From: Polaromonas sp.
GTDB lineage: Bacteria; Pseudomonadota; Gammaproteobacteria; Burkholderiales; Burkholderiaceae_C
DNA: 64,000 nt
Direction of reading: 5' to 3'
Assembly (NCBI GenBank): GCA_013297865.1
Contig: JAAFIP010000011.1
Coordinates: 1-64,000, forward strand
Of this stretch, positions 1-7,825 are shown piece after piece. The notes below the pieces were generated by a model. The model was given only the letters and a program-made list of their open reading frames with translations. It was not told where the DNA came from and did no database searches. Numbering within the stretch: position 1 is the first letter of the stretch; every line of letters starts with the position of its first letter. The position numbers and the translations under genes are program-made.

Positions 1-127
1 ACTTGGACAGCTTGGGCACCCATGTTGTAGCTCCCTATCTCACCCCGGATTGCTACACTCTTGCTGGACAAGTAGGCGCAGCGTTGGCGGGTTGTAGCTC
101 CCTATCTCACCCCGGATTGCTACACTC
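1..127 (+). CRISPR. End of a type II-C CRISPR array (two repeats, one full and one partial spacer)
   Basis: Two identical repeats start at 24 and 91 (period 67). The repeat is 36-37 nt, beginning GTTGTAGCTCCC and ending TGCTACACT. It closely resembles the Neisseria-type II-C repeat in its first 12 bases and its 3' end. One full spacer of 30-31 nt lies between them and 23 nt of another spacer precede the first repeat; the array continues beyond the window start. The match to the tracrRNA anti-repeat near 6.04 kb fixes the crRNA strand as plus, so the end seen here, followed by a terminator, is the trailer (oldest-spacer) end. The protospacer targets cannot be named from sequence alone. Confidence 0.93.
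51..126 (+). promoter_or_regulatory. Extended -10 elements embedded in the CRISPR repeats
   Basis: Each repeat ends in TGCTACACT (51-59 and 118-126), an extended -10 form (TGnTAnnnT). In Neisseria type II-C arrays the equivalent repeat end, TGCTACAAT, drives transcription of each crRNA from inside the array. The position here is identical, so each spacer may be transcribed independently. This is inferred by analogy; no transcription data are available. Confidence 0.5.
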
Positions 128-139
128 TGACCCCCACGA

Positions 140-173
140 AACCCGCGCCAGGCTTAGCTTGGCGCGGGTTTTC
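140..173 (+). terminator. Rho-independent terminator of the CRISPR array
   Basis: A 14-bp stem, AACCCGCGCCA with TGGCGCGGGTT plus three more inner pairs, closes a TTA loop and is followed by TTTTCG on the plus strand. It lies just after the last repeat and would end pre-crRNA. The opposite strand gives a short T-rich tail, so it may also serve cas2, which converges on it. Confidence 0.85.
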
Positions 174-189
174 GTCTTGAAAAAATGAC

Positions 190-522
190 CTAAAACAGTA
201 CGATTTGACTGGCATTTACCTGTTTTTCCTGAAAAAGAGGCATGCCCACCAACAGTTTCATGCTGGCATATTGCTTTTCTGTCACGGTTAAAACGCGTAT
301 TGAGCCCTCAGAAGGTAGATTTGCCACCAGGCGCTTCATGTGCTTTTCTTCGGCATCATTGCCGTTGAGAATGCGGCCATAAATTGAATACTGGATCATG
401 TCGTAACCATCGTTGAGCAAAAAGCGGCGAAACAGAGTGTAGGCGCGCTTATCGGTTTTGGTCACCGTGGGCAGATCAAATAAGACCATCATTCGCATGA
501 AACGCCTCGTATTCTGGCTCAT
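190..522 (-). CDS. cas2: CRISPR-associated endoribonuclease/adaptation protein Cas2
   Basis: A 110-residue protein with the Cas2 ferredoxin-like fold signature: an N-terminal strand MMVLFDLPT carrying the conserved Asp16, an FRRFLLNDGY segment, and a C-terminal VTEKQY region. Cas2 bridges two Cas1 dimers in the spacer-integration complex. It is the last gene of the cas9-cas1-cas2 operon, 12 bp after cas1, and it faces the CRISPR array across a terminator. Length and gene order are standard for type II-C systems, which lack csn2 and cas4; neither gene is present here. Confidence 0.95.
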   Translation of the reverse strand: MSQNTRRFMRMMVLFDLPTVTKTDKRAYTLFRRFLLNDGYDMIQYSIYGRILNGNDAEEKHMKRLVANLPSEGSIRVLTVTEKQYASMKLLVGMPLFQEKQVNASQIVLF

Positions 523-534
523 GGTTGTGTGCCG

Positions 535-1443
535 CTACATCTCATACCTGTGCTGATTTAAGCCGATTAGTCTGGGCATTTCCAGTACTTGTTCGCTGCC
601 ACCGTCGTAGAGCCGAGCCAACGATTCGGCTGCTTGTTCGATGGATGACAACACACTCATCACGCCGCGCGGCATGGCAACGTCAACATTCAGCAGACCT
701 ACCAAAGCCACTTTGTCTGCTGGGCTCAGATCAACAGACTCGTCTGTTTTGCGACTGGTGGCTACGTGCAAGTCCACCACGGCACGATAGGGTTCAATCA
801 AATCATCAGCTAGGTTGAATGCGTTTTGTTCACTGCTATGAAAAATGCCAATCGTAGGCAACATGCCGTGTGCTACCAACGCGCGTGCACAGGCACCGCG
901 CATCACGGCATAACCGTAGTCCAGCGCAGCGTTAGCCCACACCTCTTGGCTGCGGTGAAAGCTACGCCCCATGATTTGCGGAAAGTAATAGGCCGCTGCC
1001 TGTGCTTCCATATTGCCTGTGTCGCCAGAGCGTACACGGCGTGAATACGACCCCAGCCGTTCATGGTCACCCGCGTTCAGCGTCTTCATGCAAAACGCTT
1101 GGTTGTTGATCTTGGCCTGCACAATGACAGCCCATGCGCGCTTGCCAGTGGGTTTGTCCAAATCCAATTGCAAGCGCAGCATGCGCGTGGCACGGCTGTG
1201 GCTTTGAAAAGGCAGGAATACACCGCTGGGTTGGTGGTTATCGCCAGTGGCATATAGGCCAATGCCGTATTCGGCACAGGCAGACAGAACGGGGTGAGTA
1301 AGGGTAATTTCACGATTGTTCAACACAATCACCGCAATGTCTTCAAAAGGTACGCGAGCTGACTGCTCTTGCTCCACCAAGAGCGCGAAGTGCTCGCGCT
1401 TAAGCTTAGCTGGTTGGCTAATGATGACGCTACGCCAGACCAT
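535..1443 (-). CDS. cas1: CRISPR-associated integrase Cas1 (type II)
   Basis: A 302-residue Cas1, the integrase that inserts new spacers. The metal-binding residues are visible: Glu146 in NMEAQAAAYYF, His202 in GIFHSSEQNAF and the acidic LADDLIEPYR segment (Asp213/Asp214/Glu217). The N-terminal beta domain and alpha-helical catalytic domain are both complete. The start codon overlaps the cas9 stop by 14 bases, so translation is probably coupled. The sequence is of the short Cas1 type typical of type II systems. Confidence 0.96.
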   Translation of the reverse strand: MVWRSVIISQPAKLKREHFALLVEQEQSARVPFEDIAVIVLNNREITLTHPVLSACAEYGIGLYATGDNHQPSGVFLPFQSHSRATRMLRLQLDLDKPTGKRAWAVIVQAKINNQAFCMKTLNAGDHERLGSYSRRVRSGDTGNMEAQAAAYYFPQIMGRSFHRSQEVWANAALDYGYAVMRGACARALVAHGMLPTIGIFHSSEQNAFNLADDLIEPYRAVVDLHVATSRKTDESVDLSPADKVALVGLLNVDVAMPRGVMSVLSSIEQAAESLARLYDGGSEQVLEMPRLIGLNQHRYEM

Positions 1444-4400
1444 GCTTTTGAGGTACTAAGATTTCGGAATAGTCACCTAATACGCCAACCTTATATTTGC
1501 GAAGGACGCGCACAGCACTGAGGGAAAATCGATGCAGGGTGGGGTCTGAAGTGCTGGAACTCTCTTTTTCTTCGCCAATAAATTCGTTAACCATGTCTGA
1601 TTCGGCCGCCTTCTTTCTGGTGGTGCCGGGTCGGTCATGATTGCGAATTGTCAGCCGTCCATCGTTGGCTTCGAACATTACAAAATACCCAAAAACACGC
1701 GAACCATCGGCGCGTAAAACTTCTATCAGGTCGTTTTTACGAAGAGCGAATAATTTGACGGCTTGAGTGGGAGCGGTGACCACTCCGAAGACTTTTTCTG
1801 CGTGCGCTTGGTATTGAGGCTCAAAAAAATATGCTTGACCCGTCCAATAAACGTGCACGCAACGCATTGCGCTTAAACCAGCAACGCCACCTCGCACCCG
1901 TATTCCAGAATTAGCAGGCACTGGCAGTTTTACTGAGCGAACCACGGGGCCTTGTTCTGGCGCAGCAACACCAGGCTTGCGCGGCCTAGAGTGAATGGGT
2001 TTGCGGAATTCTGTGGTGAATGCCTTCTTTCCGTCTCCATCAAACTGTTCCAAACGCTCTCGCAAAGCGTCAAACAACACTTTATTGCGCCGGTAATACT
2101 GCTCTCCGAGCTTATCAACCGTCAGGTGCTTGAGTGTTAGTTTTTCAAGGTCAACTCGCTTATAGGCTTGTGCTTCCGTTAGGCATTGTGCGGGGGCTTC
2201 TTGAAAATGCTTGCCATTTTTTACCATGATGGGCAGGCGAATCGCTTGCATGCCACTAGCCTTTTTGGGTAGCCAGTCTAAAGGGGCTGCAAAGGCTTTC
2301 TCGGCATCGCCCGAATGCTGTTGCAGTCGCTCACGCAGCTGTGCAATCAGTCCTTTGTTATGTTCTTTGTACGCCACGGGCAGGCGTGCTTCATCAAGTA
2401 TTTCTAGTGTCAACTGCTTCAGTGGAATTCGCTTTTGTATCCAAGATGCCGACATACCCACTGGATTTGCATCATGGATTTCACCATTTTTTGCCGATCT
2501 AACCAGCCTCGACACCAGCACGCTCTTGACGGCGACAGCCTCATTCGCCGGATAGTTGGAAAAGTCATATTTGCGATTGCACGTAGTGTCGTAAGTACAT
2601 CCGTCAGGAGATAGCCTTGCTAGCAACTCCTTGGCAAAATGATTCCATGGCTCAGGGAAGATTAGTCCTTTCGTGAGTGCCTGCTCCCTAGTCAAAATTT
2701 CGCCGGTGCTTCTGTCCAAGTAGCAGCCATTGCTTTGGCGTGCATACCGCCCAGTTTCGGCTTCTTCGCGACTATGCCAGTTGTTGACATCTCGAATCAG
2801 CTTGACGGAACACGCGGCAACAACCGCAGCATCAATTGCATGATGTAGGTCGCTCGACTCGCGATCCTTAGACAACCCCCATCGGGAGCGCAAAAAACTA
2901 GTGACTTTCCCTTGAGGGGTACGAACGCAATTAGCAAAAAATTTGTTCAGCCTGTCCATTCCTGTGTCATCAGGTGATATGTCTTGTCCTGCATTCAGTG
3001 ATTGATTTGCGAAAATCAGATGGTTGCGCACCATATTCGCAAAAAGCCGGGTGATATATCGAGTGTCAACAAGATTCCTTGCTGAAAATTCATCGTCATC
3101 GAGTTCTTTGGCTAAAAGTCGTGCCTTTTTGTCGCTGTTCATTCCCTGTTGTGCTTGAACCCATTTTTCAAATCGCAGCCAACGCGCTTCATCATGACCG
3201 AACCACTCATAGGGAGTACGATTTAGCTTATCCTGATTTGCTCCCGCCTTAACCAATACCTTATTTTTGAGACTGTTGTCAGAAACGCGTGAACGCGGCC
3301 AGATGTGATCAGTCTGTGTGTATTCGCCCTCAGTTAGCAGTCTGTCAAGGTCAATGCGTTTGTGGCTGTCGTCACCGTCGGTGTAAGGACACTGTCCATT
3401 TTGTTCCTTATAAAGTTTGAATTTGAGTGCAAAAGTGCCTTCCTCTCGTGTGGGTAACGGCTGCTTAAGGCGAGAGGCCGCATCGGCCCTACTCGTTATA
3501 AACGCAGCGCGTGCTGCGGTGTTTCTTTTACGATTGATTTCCTGGTCACTCTCGATCTTGTTGCGTTCCTCCCCGGATTTTGCAAGGTCACGAGCGAGTT
3601 CCACTGCAACGTAAGTGGGTGATCCGTACTTTTCTACAAGTGAATTCAATACCAGTCGCGCTTGATTGAAGCTTCGGGCGACAATCGGATTTTTCAGGTC
3701 TTTGTAGCGCTGTTCAGTCTTGGTCGGTATTGGGTTGCCGTGACGGTAGCGCTCAAAAGCAATTGTTTGCAGGGGTGGCAAATAAAGCTCACGTTTTTTC
3801 GGCCCCCCTGGTTTCGCATGATCGTATTTGGCCATCGCGCATGCCCCGCTGTATTGGGCCCCAGATTCCAAATGCGGAAGAATTGTTCGCAATGCAAGGA
3901 GACTTAGATTTCGAAACCCGCTGACAGATACATTGAGCAGTGAATCGATGTGTAAAGGGTCAACTCCCGCATCGCTTTTCAGTTTCTCGGTGATTTCAGC
4001 GTCAGTTGCACATGTGGAAAGAGCTGTCATGATGGAATCAATCTGCGACGCTGCAACTTTTCCCGCCTGGCTCTCGGGCAATTTGTACGCGGTACAAAAT
4101 TCTTCCCAAAGATCAGGATGAGGTTTCGCCAGGGCGTACTTTAGCTTGTGCCAGCCCTTTAGCGAAACGAAAGGTTCATCTTCGATGGCTTGCGCCCCTT
4201 CAAAAACCACCGGGATTTGAGTATGTTCTTCGTTCTCAATTTCAACCACGAAACTGGTCTGTCTGGTCACTTCAAACGACCCACGCAGTTTGGGGTCAAT
4301 GCTCATTGCTCGTGCCCGAAGCTGTTCAAAAGTAGCAACAGAGCCGCCGACTTTTAATTGGTCAAGACTCCTCATTAGGGCCGCAGAGAGTTTCTTGCTT

Positions 4401-6013
4401 CGTACCTCGCCGCTGGCTATCCACTTAATCAGAGTGTTGGCGCATAGAAGTCTGTCGGGGGTGTTGTGAAAGGGTATTTGCTCGCTTGCTTCATCGTGAT
4501 CTGTCAAAAGCTGCGTATCAGTATGCTCAATCTGAAACTTCAAGGATTGTGGTACTTCCAGCAGCCGTCGTGCTTCGCCGAAGTTAACGGAGCCGAACTC
4601 TAAGCGCTCTAGCAACTTCCCGATCACTTCCTTGCGTTGTTTCACAAGTTGCTTTGGCACCGATTTGTCAATGCCATACTTGTGCAGCGGGATGCGGTCT
4701 GCGCTCGTATCATCAACGACATAAACCCATCCAGCGTTTTTTGCGACCTTTGACCGATAGGTCAAAACACTGAAGGCTGCCTCGCGCCAGTTGCTTGGAA
4801 ACAGGCAATTCTTGACAAGCTCTTCACGGCACAGCGCGTAGGTAACCGTTTCATACTCAAACGGCAGATTGATCAGGCAACTACGTTCTTCGGAAGTTAA
4901 GGGGCGTGTATTGCCATCGCTGCGAATTTCTAAGTTGTTCAGCTTTTGCAGCCACGTGGAGCGCTCATTGGCGTAACTATTTTTTGGCGCTCTTGGTTGG
5001 GTTGGTTCAAATTCGCATTTACCAATCATCTGGCTCATTTGACGTTCGGTGATAGGGGGGTGCTGCAAATCAAACAGCGCTAGCACCTGTTCCCAAAACA
5101 CATTGGAAACATCACGCTTCGTATTGAGTACTTGTACAGTTTCAAGTCGCGTTGTAGCGGGGGACAATGCAGTATCTACGAACGAATTCCCGAACGACCT
5201 TTGCGCCGCGAATAACTCTAGCAACTCGTCCCGTAGGTCTGCACGGTAACTGGCATGAGCATAGCTGTCACCCTTATTGCGGATAGCTTGACGCAAACTT
5301 TTACGCAATACGGGGTCAAGCTTTTCAAGGTGTTTGCGATCCATCGGGGACAGTGACTCTTCCGGTTGGGATGCGCACCAAAAGATGTTACCTATTGTCT
5401 TGAAATGGGGTGCCAGTTCTCGTAAAGCTCCATGAGTAAGCGCTAAGCCACGTTGCAAACCCTCCACTTCACGACGTGTATTTGCGTTAGGGGAGGATTG
5501 GCCGTTTGCACCTGCCCCGCGCTCAGTAGGGATTGTCGTGGATTCGCTGTTCAACTCGACTTTACGCAACAATGCAAATCCGCGGTGCTTAACGAGGTGG
5601 TAAAGAACACGTGCCCATTCGGTGGGGCCAAGGCGTTCGCGTAACCCTCGTGCACGCAATGCCCAAGGTGAGATGTCGTTGCGGTCTGCGATTGCGGGAA
5701 TTTTCCCGAGTTCACGTTCTGCATCGGCGCTTTCTACAAGCCCTATGTCACGCATAAGCCGCATTAGGCGTTTGAGCCTCCAGGCGCGCTGCGCGATGCG
5801 ATTTCTGGCCACACGCGCCATGCGGCGTTTAGCATTGAGTGGGATTTTCTCTCTCGGGTGCTCCGCTGCATCAAAAGCTCGCACACCTAATGCCACGATA
5901 CGCGTCTCATTAAGCACTGCCCAGCCTACAGAAGCCATGCCGATATCAAAGCCAAAAGTTAACGGTCCATAGCCTTTATCTTGAGAAACTGCTGCTACTG
6001 AGTTGTGATTCAT
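1430..6013 (-). CDS. cas9: Cas9 RNA-guided endonuclease, enlarged type II-C form
   Basis: A 1527-residue Cas9; Neisseria-like II-C enzymes are near 1080. Domains in order: RuvC-I with Asp23 (FDIGMASVGWAVL); arginine-rich bridge helix about 61-90; REC lobe to about 770; RuvC-II with Glu805 (VAVELARDL); HNH about 870-935 with Asp902-His903 and Asn926; RuvC-III HHAIDA at 1057-1062; WED/PAM-interacting region about 1190-1527. All catalytic residues are present. The extra length comes from REC insertions and a duplicated WED-region module (about 1195-1264 and 1286-1365). I chose the ATG at 6013: an in-frame extension of 37 codons exists, but it reads through the antisense tracrRNA and lacks homologous character. 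Operon order is cas9-cas1-cas2. Confidence 0.96.
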   Translation of the reverse strand: MNHNSVAAVSQDKGYGPLTFGFDIGMASVGWAVLNETRIVALGVRAFDAAEHPREKIPLNAKRRMARVARNRIAQRAWRLKRLMRLMRDIGLVESADAERELGKIPAIADRNDISPWALRARGLRERLGPTEWARVLYHLVKHRGFALLRKVELNSESTTIPTERGAGANGQSSPNANTRREVEGLQRGLALTHGALRELAPHFKTIGNIFWCASQPEESLSPMDRKHLEKLDPVLRKSLRQAIRNKGDSYAHASYRADLRDELLELFAAQRSFGNSFVDTALSPATTRLETVQVLNTKRDVSNVFWEQVLALFDLQHPPITERQMSQMIGKCEFEPTQPRAPKNSYANERSTWLQKLNNLEIRSDGNTRPLTSEERSCLINLPFEYETVTYALCREELVKNCLFPSNWREAAFSVLTYRSKVAKNAGWVYVVDDTSADRIPLHKYGIDKSVPKQLVKQRKEVIGKLLERLEFGSVNFGEARRLLEVPQSLKFQIEHTDTQLLTDHDEASEQIPFHNTPDRLLCANTLIKWIASGEVRSKKLSAALMRSLDQLKVGGSVATFEQLRARAMSIDPKLRGSFEVTRQTSFVVEIENEEHTQIPVVFEGAQAIEDEPFVSLKGWHKLKYALAKPHPDLWEEFCTAYKLPESQAGKVAASQIDSIMTALSTCATDAEITEKLKSDAGVDPLHIDSLLNVSVSGFRNLSLLALRTILPHLESGAQYSGACAMAKYDHAKPGGPKKRELYLPPLQTIAFERYRHGNPIPTKTEQRYKDLKNPIVARSFNQARLVLNSLVEKYGSPTYVAVELARDLAKSGEERNKIESDQEINRKRNTAARAAFITSRADAASRLKQPLPTREEGTFALKFKLYKEQNGQCPYTDGDDSHKRIDLDRLLTEGEYTQTDHIWPRSRVSDNSLKNKVLVKAGANQDKLNRTPYEWFGHDEARWLRFEKWVQAQQGMNSDKKARLLAKELDDDEFSARNLVDTRYITRLFANMVRNHLIFANQSLNAGQDISPDDTGMDRLNKFFANCVRTPQGKVTSFLRSRWGLSKDRESSDLHHAIDAAVVAACSVKLIRDVNNWHSREEAETGRYARQSNGCYLDRSTGEILTREQALTKGLIFPEPWNHFAKELLARLSPDGCTYDTTCNRKYDFSNYPANEAVAVKSVLVSRLVRSAKNGEIHDANPVGMSASWIQKRIPLKQLTLEILDEARLPVAYKEHNKGLIAQLRERLQQHSGDAEKAFAAPLDWLPKKASGMQAIRLPIMVKNGKHFQEAPAQCLTEAQAYKRVDLEKLTLKHLTVDKLGEQYYRRNKVLFDALRERLEQFDGDGKKAFTTEFRKPIHSRPRKPGVAAPEQGPVVRSVKLPVPANSGIRVRGGVAGLSAMRCVHVYWTGQAYFFEPQYQAHAEKVFGVVTAPTQAVKLFALRKNDLIEVLRADGSRVFGYFVMFEANDGRLTIRNHDRPGTTRKKAAESDMVNEFIGEEKESSSTSDPTLHRFSLSAVRVLRKYKVGVLGDYSEILVPQKHGLA

Positions 6014-6031
6014 CAAAAACTGCCTTAAACT
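6003..6031 (+). promoter_or_regulatory. Predicted tracrRNA promoter, overlapping the cas9 start codon
   Basis: TTGTGA (6003-6008) and TAAACT (6026-6031) are separated by 17 bp and point toward the tracrRNA, putting a start site near 6038, just at the anti-repeat. The elements match consensus at 4 of 6 positions each. They lie on the strand opposite to the first codons of cas9, so the two transcripts diverge and their 5' ends overlap. Confidence 0.55.
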
Positions 6032-6036
6032 GTGGT

Positions 6037-6134
6037 TTGTAGTAATCCGGGGTGAGATCCGTTGCTGCAATAAAGAATTACCGCAAGGTTTTTCTGTATC
6101 CAAAAACCCGGTGGGGCAACCCACCGGGTTTTTT
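6037..6134 (+). ncRNA. tracrRNA of the type II-C CRISPR system
   Basis: The anti-repeat TGTAGTAATCCGGGGTGAGA (6039-6058) is complementary to the distal part of the CRISPR repeat with one G-U change. It continues into CCGTTGCTGCAATAAAG, which pairs with the repeat start and closely resembles the Neisseria tracrRNA segment CCGUUGCUACAAUAAGG. After a bulge come a small ACC-GCAA-GGT hairpin (6080-6089) and a strong terminator hairpin. The tail is shorter than in Neisseria, with about 97 nt in total. It is transcribed away from cas9. The 5' end is predicted, not measured. Confidence 0.9.
6102..6134 (+). terminator. Terminator hairpin of the tracrRNA
   Basis: A perfect 14-bp stem (AAAAACCCGGTGGG pairing with CCCACCGGGTTTTT) around a GCAA tetraloop, ending in a T tract. 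It doubles as the 3' structural stem of the tracrRNA. Confidence 0.9.
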
Positions 6135-6467
6135 CTATTCTTGCGTATTCCGTTACGTTATGTCAAACTTAGTTGCATATCAGAAATGGAATCGTTGTGG
6201 CTTCACCTACGCCAGACGTGGCTAGAAAAGATCATCTACGGCTTTGCGTGGTGAAAAGCATGAAATCTAATCCATATTGATGAGATAGCCTTGCAGCCCA
6301 ACAGAATATCGCGGGAGCAGCTATTAAACATATAGCATTTAACTCAACGTTAAGCTTTAATCGCGCCAAGGCCTTCGTTGCGATCGGGTGCGGTTGAGAA
6401 ATCGGAAGAGCAGTGTCCCCCAAGAAAGTTTGGACAGGAAGTGAAGGCCGCTTAACAGCCAGGGCCA
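6135..6467. other. Gene-free stretch between tracrRNA and the amidohydrolase gene
   Basis: Moderately AT-rich sequence with one copy of the dispersed 42-bp repeat (6294-6336). A minus-strand frame of 79 codons starts at the amidohydrolase stop, but its C-terminal half is a translation of the repeat and it resembles no known protein; I do not call it. Near 6415-6440 a segment reading CCCAAGAAAGTTTGGACAGG vaguely recalls an IS3-family end, which is too weak to call. Confidence 0.5.
6294..6336 (+). repeat. Dispersed 42-bp hairpin repeat, copy A
   Basis: Contains AATATCGCGGGAGCAGCTAT followed by an A-rich loop and ATAGC; the GCTAT/ATAGC ends pair. Intergenic, preceded by CCCAACAG. Confidence 0.9.
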
Positions 6468-7751
6468 TCACCGCACCGTAAACGGCGCCTGATAAGGTCG
6501 CCCCGACGCCACGCCCGCCACCACGGTGCCCACAGGCTTCAAATACACCTTGCCGTCGCGCTTGTTATTGCGCGTATCGACAAACGACACCGCGCCCTCA
6601 ACGATTTCCATGATCGACAAATCAGCCGGTGCGCCCAGCTGCAAGGTGCCGTGCTTGGGGATGCGGCCAATCACGCGGGCGGGGGCTGCGGTGGCCATGC
6701 TGATGACTTCGCCCATGCTAAAGCCCAGGCCGATGAATTTGCTCATCACCCAGGGCAGGTAGGGCATGCCGGGGGTGTTGGCGGAGAAGACGTGCACGTC
6801 GCTTGATATGGTGTCGGGCGGGCAGCCTTGCTGGATGGCGGCTTCGGCGATGGTGTAGTCAAAGCTGCCACCGCCGTGGCCGATATCAAACACCACGCCG
6901 CGCTTTTTGGCGGCCAGCGCGGCGGGTAGCAGCTTGCCGTCTTGCACGATGTTGGTGCCCATACCGGCATTGTTGGGCGCACCCGAGTAGCAGTGCGTCA
7001 GCACGTCGCCGGGGCGCAGCAGGTCGAGGATTTGCGACATCAGCGCCTGATCGGCCACGCCGCCGATGTGGCACATGACTTTGGCGGGCACACTGGACAG
7101 CTCGCAGGCTTTGATGGCGCGTTTCAGCGGTTCAATGCCGTGGCGGGCCACCACGTTTTCGCTCATGCGCACCTTCACGCCCAGCACCATGTCGGCGTTC
7201 TCGGCCACGGCGCGCGCGGCCAGCTCGGGCACGGCGTAGTCAATGTTGAACAGCTCGGGCACCGGAAAGCCGGCCAGGCCCGCCACGGCGATGTGCACAA
7301 AGGCAAACTGCCGCGTGCGCGACGCTGGCACGACAAAGCGGCGAAAGGCCGCAAAGTTATTTGCCCCGCCGTCGCCTGCCGACACTACGGTAGTGGTGCA
7401 CTGGTGGGCAATCAGCTCGTCGGCGGGGATGCCGATGGCGCTGCCGTAGGGGTAGGTGTGGCAGTGCAGGTCTATCAGGCCGGGGGTCACCAGCTTGCCA
7501 GCCGCGTCCATCACACGCTGCGCGCGCTCGGGGGCTATCGTGGCCTCGATCGCTTCGATCTGCCCGTAGCGGATGCCGATGTCGCGCTTGCCAGAGAGGT
7601 TTTGGCTCGGGTCCATCACGTTGGCGTTGCGGATCAGCAGGTCAAACTTGTCGTTCGGCCCCATGGCGGCCAGGGCTGCGCCGGGTAGGCTACTTAACGC
7701 TGCGAGGGATGCACCTGTGTGCAGGATGTGTCGGCGTGAGAGGGTGTTCAT
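6468..7751 (-). CDS. Metal-dependent amidohydrolase/deacetylase, Tat-exported
   Basis: A 427-residue member of the amidohydrolase superfamily, closest in layout to dihydroorotase-like amidohydrolases/deacetylases (EF_0837/AHA_3915 type). It has the metal motif HCH at 96-98 (GLIDLHCHTY), a candidate bridging Lys in VLGVKVRM, His in KVMCHIGG and LTHCYSG, and a late Asp in SSDVHVFS. The N-terminus has a twin-arginine pattern SRRHILHTGASLAALSS followed by an Ala-rich cleavage region, so it is probably exported to the periplasm. The substrate is unknown; a D-aminoacyl or N-acyl amino acid derivative is plausible from the family. It stands alone, without an obvious operon partner. Confidence 0.85.
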   Translation of the reverse strand: MNTLSRRHILHTGASLAALSSLPGAALAAMGPNDKFDLLIRNANVMDPSQNLSGKRDIGIRYGQIEAIEATIAPERAQRVMDAAGKLVTPGLIDLHCHTYPYGSAIGIPADELIAHQCTTTVVSAGDGGANNFAAFRRFVVPASRTRQFAFVHIAVAGLAGFPVPELFNIDYAVPELAARAVAENADMVLGVKVRMSENVVARHGIEPLKRAIKACELSSVPAKVMCHIGGVADQALMSQILDLLRPGDVLTHCYSGAPNNAGMGTNIVQDGKLLPAALAAKKRGVVFDIGHGGGSFDYTIAEAAIQQGCPPDTISSDVHVFSANTPGMPYLPWVMSKFIGLGFSMGEVISMATAAPARVIGRIPKHGTLQLGAPADLSIMEIVEGAVSFVDTRNNKRDGKVYLKPVGTVVAGVASGRPYQAPFTVR

Positions 7752-7781
7752 GCGTGTCTCCTTATAGTGAAATCCGCCCCC

Positions 7782-7824
7782 AAGCCAATAGAATATCGCG
7801 GGAGCAGCTATTAAAGATATAGCA
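7782..7824 (+). repeat. Dispersed 42-bp hairpin repeat, copy B
   Basis: Intact copy with CCAATAG before AATATCGCGGGAGCAGCTAT and a closing ATAGC. It sits between two minus-strand genes, ending two bases before the stop codon of the cyclase-FHA gene. Confidence 0.92.
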
Positions 7825-7825
7825 T

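Noticed and set aside
6014-6124. In-frame upstream extension of cas9 by 37 codons
   Set aside because: It is the antisense of the tracrRNA and its terminator; the family N-terminus fits the ATG at 6013.
6410-6445. Possible IS3-family end
   Set aside because: Only a loose resemblance over about 25 bases; no transposase remnant or target duplication.
6232-6471. Minus-strand 79-codon frame overlapping the amidohydrolase stop
   Set aside because: Its second half translates the dispersed repeat and the first half matches nothing recognisable; coupling by overlap alone is not enough.
6942-7688. Plus-strand frame of 248 codons
   Set aside because: Antisense to the amidohydrolase, His/Gly/Val-rich shadow composition.
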